From positions 1-33,432 of the IMG/VR virus record IMGVR_UViG_3300037586_002164: a stretch of DNA of 33,432 bases; one strand, 5' to 3'. This DNA comes from a virus. Made by a program: the position numbers and the translations under genes. The notes beneath the pieces are model-generated. The model was given only the letters and a program-made list of their open reading frames with translations. It did no database searches and was not told the DNA's origin. Numbering within the stretch: position 1 is the first letter of the stretch; each line of letters opens with the position of its first letter. Positions 30,119-33,432 of the stretch are shown one piece after another.

Positions 30119-30728
30119 TAAATCCACATGGTTTGTAGTTTTTTGTAACACAAGTACCCCTAGATGGTGGAATAAGCCACTTAAGGATGGGTTTCAACAT
30201 TGTTTTGTATTTACGGAGCATAAGGGAACTTGGGTCTCGGTTGAGACACTTCTTTGGCGCACAGAAATTCAATTGGTTGACCACAGTGTTTACACAGAAC
30301 ACAACGTTAATGGGATGCTGGAGTTTTTCGCATTACAAGATGAGTGTACGATATTGAAAGTTGAAGCCGAATACAAACTTCACGGTGTTCCGCAAGCACT
30401 TCCCCTCACGTGTGTGTCTGTGGTAGAGTCGATCTTAGGTCTGAGAGGCCACAGTTTTACTCCGTTTCGTTTATACAAACGATTGATGAGAGACAAAATG
30501 ACAACACTTTTCTCAAAGCCAAAAATTCCAGTTCAGGATAATTCCGCCGAAATCGCTGCCGCAAAGGCGCGTGAAGAACAAGCAAATGAAGAAAAACGTC
30601 AACAGCAAGAGGAATTGCTTGCTGGGCGCAAATCAAGGTTTGCCCGTGGCGCTTCATTGTTTAGTCAGGAAGAAGACGAGGATGTTTCTCCTTTCCTCGG
30701 TATTCCAACAAAAGTATCGTTAGGATAG
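30111..30728 (+). CDS. Papain-like phage protein fused to a coiled-coil tail protein
   Basis: 205 residues, TTG start at 30111, overlapping the TerL stop. Residues 1-125 match a phage protein type with 'DGFQHCFVF' (His) early and 'LTCVSVVESILGL' (Cys) late, then 'FTPFRLYKRLM', the histidine-first, cysteine-late order of permuted papain-like folds. Residues 130-205 ('MTTLFSKPKIPV', a Glu/Gln/Lys coiled coil, 'GRKSRFARGASLF') resemble the small protein often found separately next to portal genes. An in-frame ATG at 30498 after GATGAGAGACAAA could make the second part alone. The weak TTG start makes the N-terminus less certain. Confidence 0.65.
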   Translation: MVDKSTWFVVFCNTSTPRWWNKPLKDGFQHCFVFTEHKGTWVSVETLLWRTEIQLVDHSVYTEHNVNGMLEFFALQDECTILKVEAEYKLHGVPQALPLTCVSVVESILGLRGHSFTPFRLYKRLMRDKMTTLFSKPKIPVQDNSAEIAAAKAREEQANEEKRQQQEELLAGRKSRFARGASLFSQEEDEDVSPFLGIPTKVSLG

Positions 30729-30731
30729 TAA

Positions 30732-32273
30732 ATGCCTACAGAGGTAGTAAACGAGGTAGTCAGGGGTTACAATGCCAACAATTCTCGTAAAGAGAGAATT
30801 AATGAGTTGTATGAAAACTGCTACCGTTATGCTGTTCCTCACCGCCATTTGCTCCGCGATGACACTGCAAACGCTATGGAAGGCCCGGTTGACGACGTAA
30901 TTATATACGACTCAACTGCAATGGACTCTACCATTAAATTTTCAAATACAATGGTCAAGAATGTCACTCCCCCTCAAACAAGGTGGCAACAGTTTGTTCA
31001 TGGTACTGAAATTGAGCCTGCGTTACGTCCTAGGGTCAACGCTCTGCTTGACGTTGTTACCCGTCAATATTTCAACTTGTTGGGCCGTACGAATTTCGAC
31101 ATTGAAATGCCGGAAGTGTACAACGATCTTGCAGTCGGTACAGGCGCATTACTCATCCAGGATTACGATGACGATGTTCCAGCGACATTTACCGCAGCAC
31201 CTGCGACCCAATTAGTTGTGGGCGAAGGTCCCTCAGGGATCGTTGATCGTATATGGCGTAAGTGGAATGTGAAAGCAATTGACATCCCGAAGAAATGGCC
31301 AAAATTTCGTACTACGGACCGCATCACGTCTGCAATGGAAATCCCTAATTCCGAAGTTGAAATTCTTGAGTCTACAATTCACAATTATAAAACCGGTAAA
31401 GATGAGTACCGCGTAATTTCATTTATGGAAATGGAAGAAATTTTCAACGACACGTTTGACGTTTCTCCTTGGGTCGTAGGCAGGTATTCGAAAGTTTCCG
31501 GGGAAGTTTATGGGCGTGGTCCACTGATCAACGCTCTTCCTGATATTAAGACCCTAAACAAGGTTGTAGAGTTCGTCCTGCAAAACAGTGCACTTGCAAT
31601 TTCAGGTGTATATACTGCTGCGGACGATGGTGTTATTAATCCCGAAACTGTTGAGATTGCCCCCGGCGTTGTTATACCTGTTGGGTTCAATGGTGGCGTC
31701 AATGGTCGTTCGTTGGACGCGTTACCGCGTTCGGGTGAATTTGATGTAAGTCAGTTGATCCTTAATGATATGAGGACTTCCGTTAGGCGAAAGCTCCTTG
31801 ATTTTGGTTCAGACACCCTTGAAACTGTTCGTTCTGCAGAAGAAATTCGCGACAGAAGGTCTTTACTTTTGGACTCAATGGGTGCGTCATTTGGGCGCAT
31901 AAATTTTGAGTTAATTGGCGGAATTAATAAACGATTGTTAAGTATGTGGGGTAAATCGGGCGATTTGCCGAAATTGAGTGTTGATGGAAAAACTGTTACA
32001 ACTCAACATCTTACCCCGCTTGCTAATGTTCAGGATGATCAGGATTTGGATAGTTTGTCTAGTGCTGCTGTCAGAATGAATGGTATTATTCCCGGTCTTG
32101 CTGCTCTGTCAATTAAACCTGAAAAAGCTGCGGTTTATATTGGAGAGAAATCCGGGTTGCCCCAAGAGGTTATGAGTACAGAGGATGAAATCCTCGAAAA
32201 CCAAAAGGGCGTTGGTGAACTTGCTGCGGGTGGGATGGACGTTGCGTCCATAGCTAAAGCCGCAGGTGGGTAA
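30732..32273 (+). CDS. Portal (head-tail connector) protein
   Basis: 513 residues. Forms the dodecameric ring at the capsid vertex through which DNA enters and leaves. Typical of podovirus head-to-tail connector proteins: 'RKERINELYENCYRYAVP', 'IYDSTAMDSTIKFSNTM', 'NDLAVGTGALLIQDY', 'YGRGPLINALPDIKTLNKVV', and the C-terminal 'GSDTLETVRSAEEIRDRRS' region. It lies 3 bases after the previous gene and shares 1 base with the next, as expected for the head operon. Confidence 0.9.
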   Translation: MPTEVVNEVVRGYNANNSRKERINELYENCYRYAVPHRHLLRDDTANAMEGPVDDVIIYDSTAMDSTIKFSNTMVKNVTPPQTRWQQFVHGTEIEPALRPRVNALLDVVTRQYFNLLGRTNFDIEMPEVYNDLAVGTGALLIQDYDDDVPATFTAAPATQLVVGEGPSGIVDRIWRKWNVKAIDIPKKWPKFRTTDRITSAMEIPNSEVEILESTIHNYKTGKDEYRVISFMEMEEIFNDTFDVSPWVVGRYSKVSGEVYGRGPLINALPDIKTLNKVVEFVLQNSALAISGVYTAADDGVINPETVEIAPGVVIPVGFNGGVNGRSLDALPRSGEFDVSQLILNDMRTSVRRKLLDFGSDTLETVRSAEEIRDRRSLLLDSMGASFGRINFELIGGINKRLLSMWGKSGDLPKLSVDGKTVTTQHLTPLANVQDDQDLDSLSSAAVRMNGIIPGLAALSIKPEKAAVYIGEKSGLPQEVMSTEDEILENQKGVGELAAGGMDVASIAKAAGG

Positions 32274-32581
32274 TGTCCAAAGAACAATCTTTTGATCCAT
32301 ACGCAAGTCTTGGTAAAAAAACCGAAGTCTCCAACGCTGAACGCGTAGAAATTACCAGATTATTTAAAAGAGCATTACAAACCCCGGATGGGGAAAAAAT
32401 GTTAAAGTTTCTTGCGTCCAAGACGCTTGAACGTCCTACTGAACCCTTCTCTGTTCCGATCACACAAGATCAGACCATTCAGTATTGGATGCACAAACGA
32501 TTTAGAGAGGGGCAAAATGATATCGTCGCCCAAATTTTAAACGAAGTCAACAAAATAGTAGAGGAAGAAAAAAATGTTTAA
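32273..32581 (+). CDS. Bbp19-like phage protein
   Basis: 102 residues. 'FKRALQTPDGEKMLKFLASK' and 'REGQNDIVAQILNEVNKI' match the small Bbp19-type protein often found between portal and scaffold/capsid genes ('F-x-T-P-x-G-x-x-x-L-x-x-L ... E-G-Q'). Precise role unknown; likely a head-morphogenesis accessory. TAATG overlap with the portal stop and an 8-base overlap with scaffold support tight co-translation. Confidence 0.65.
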   Translation: MSKEQSFDPYASLGKKTEVSNAERVEITRLFKRALQTPDGEKMLKFLASKTLERPTEPFSVPITQDQTIQYWMHKRFREGQNDIVAQILNEVNKIVEEEKNV

Positions 32582-33432
32582 GTTTTATTCACGCCGTATG
32601 TTACGTTCCCCTGAGAGTGAAGGCGCTGGAGGCGGAACTGCAGGTAATCTTGCGGACGCCATTGATGCTTCTGAGTCTGCCGCCGAAGCCCCCGCAACAC
32701 CTGCTACTCCAGAAACCCCTGCGTCTGGGGAAGTCCCTAAAACACCGCCGGCACCGCCGGCACCATCGACCCCAGAGACCCCCGCTACGCCGGGTGAATT
32801 GCCTTTGTCTGTTACCGATGGTTTTGACATTTCCACCGTTCCTGAAAAATTTGTTAAAGACGGAAAGGTTGACGTTGAAGGCGTTTTAGCTGGTTTTTCG
32901 GAACTCGAAAAAGGCCAGTCGAAGAACGATGGTTTTATTGGCGAAGTGCCTGAAAAATATTCGTTTACCCACCCAACAATTGAAGGCGTCGACGACGATC
33001 GCATCAAACAAACTATTAAAGATGGTGATCCAATTGTTGCTTCTTTCCAAGAATTCGCCAAAGGTAAAAATTTCACCCAAAAGGCCCATGATGAAATGAT
33101 GGGGTGGTTTGTCGGTGCGTCGATCGAAGCTCAAAAGCATGTTATCGCCGGCGAAATGGAAGCTTTGGGAGATAAAGGTGTTGAACTTGTTTCAGTAAAC
33201 AGCAAGTTTTTCAAGGCGAATTTAAGTGAAGCAGGGTTCAAAGGTATTCGTGAGGCAATGGTAAGTGCCGGTGCTGTCAACGCAATCAATGAAATTCGTC
33301 TTGCTATGGGGGATACAGTTGTTCCCGGCGAAGGTGGGGACGACGTTCCGGGATCATTGACAGAACAGTCTCTGAGGGATAAAATGAAGCTTGACGCCTA
33401 CTGGGACCAGAACCACGCGGACTACAACAAGC
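32574..33432 (+). CDS. Scaffold/capsid-assembly protein, 3' partial
   Basis: Begins at ATG 32574 (inside the previous gene) and runs off the right edge with 286 residues and no stop. Residues about 35-82 are a Pro/Ala/Thr-rich linker (ATPATPETPASGEVPK...), followed by an acidic part ('VPEKFVKDGKVDVEGVLAGF', 'AKGKNFTQKAHDEMMGW') typical of T7-like scaffolding proteins, which guide capsid assembly and then leave. A protease-type prohead protein is unlikely (no catalytic motif). The major capsid gene should follow outside the window. Confidence 0.8.
   Translation, partial: MFKFYSRRMLRSPESEGAGGGTAGNLADAIDASESAAEAPATPATPETPASGEVPKTPPAPPAPSTPETPATPGELPLSVTDGFDISTVPEKFVKDGKVDVEGVLAGFSELEKGQSKNDGFIGEVPEKYSFTHPTIEGVDDDRIKQTIKDGDPIVASFQEFAKGKNFTQKAHDEMMGWFVGASIEAQKHVIAGEMEALGDKGVELVSVNSKFFKANLSEAGFKGIREAMVSAGAVNAINEIRLAMGDTVVPGEGGDDVPGSLTEQSLRDKMKLDAYWDQNHADYNK

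Overview
This window is most of the genome of a short-tailed (podovirus-like, Caudoviricetes) phage of a probably Gram-negative host. The virion genes form a T7-like set: tail nozzle, three internal (ejection) proteins, a tail fibre with a T7-type N-terminus, an M15 endolysin, terminase, a head-tail connector portal and scaffold. Both window ends fall inside the structural module. The nozzle gene is open at the left edge and the scaffold gene at the right edge, so the major capsid and upper tail-tube genes are probably just outside. No integrase, phage RNA polymerase, rRNA or CRISPR array was seen.

Layout. (1) 1-11896, plus strand: nozzle, internal virion proteins, tail fibre, lysis genes. 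(2) 11907-23677, minus strand, converging on block 1: primase-polymerase/helicase, SNF2-like helicase, a dATP triphosphohydrolase (DatZ), a RyR-domain protein, MazZ, PurZ, a DUF6378-like protein, a VRR-NUC-type nuclease, a family A DNA polymerase, small genes and a candidate ssDNA-binding protein. (3) 23691-27540: two related, inverted, repeat-rich non-coding elements enclosing a minus-strand early block of small genes, two of which are paralogues. (4) 27569-33432, plus strand: a near-consensus promoter, a tRNA-like cloverleaf leader, two small-terminase-like genes, TerL, a papain-like/coiled-coil protein, portal, a Bbp19-like protein and scaffold.

How the genes work together. PurZ carries the diagnostic change of the PurA catalytic Asp (Ser19 in GSTGKG). 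With MazZ, DatZ and a DpoZ-like polymerase it makes the known set by which phages replace adenine with 2-aminoadenine (Z): MazZ supplies dGMP, PurZ converts it to the Z precursor, DatZ removes dATP, and the polymerase copies Z. I therefore infer a Z-genome phage. Both an AEP primase-polymerase and a family A polymerase are present.

Regulation. The minus-strand genes sit behind several sigma70-like promoters (TTGACA-like boxes, 17-19 bp spacers, TAGGAT/TACAAT/TTTAAT), G6/C6 hairpin terminators and a shared ribosome-binding leader (TAGAGAGGAAA). The virion operon starts at TTGACT-N17-TATGAT. Less ordinary features are the tRNA-like leader, the inverted repeat-rich elements (possible origin), a promoter nested in a terminator hairpin, tandem copies of a -35 box, and two short sequences (41 bp exact, 39 bp near-exact) each shared by unrelated coding genes.
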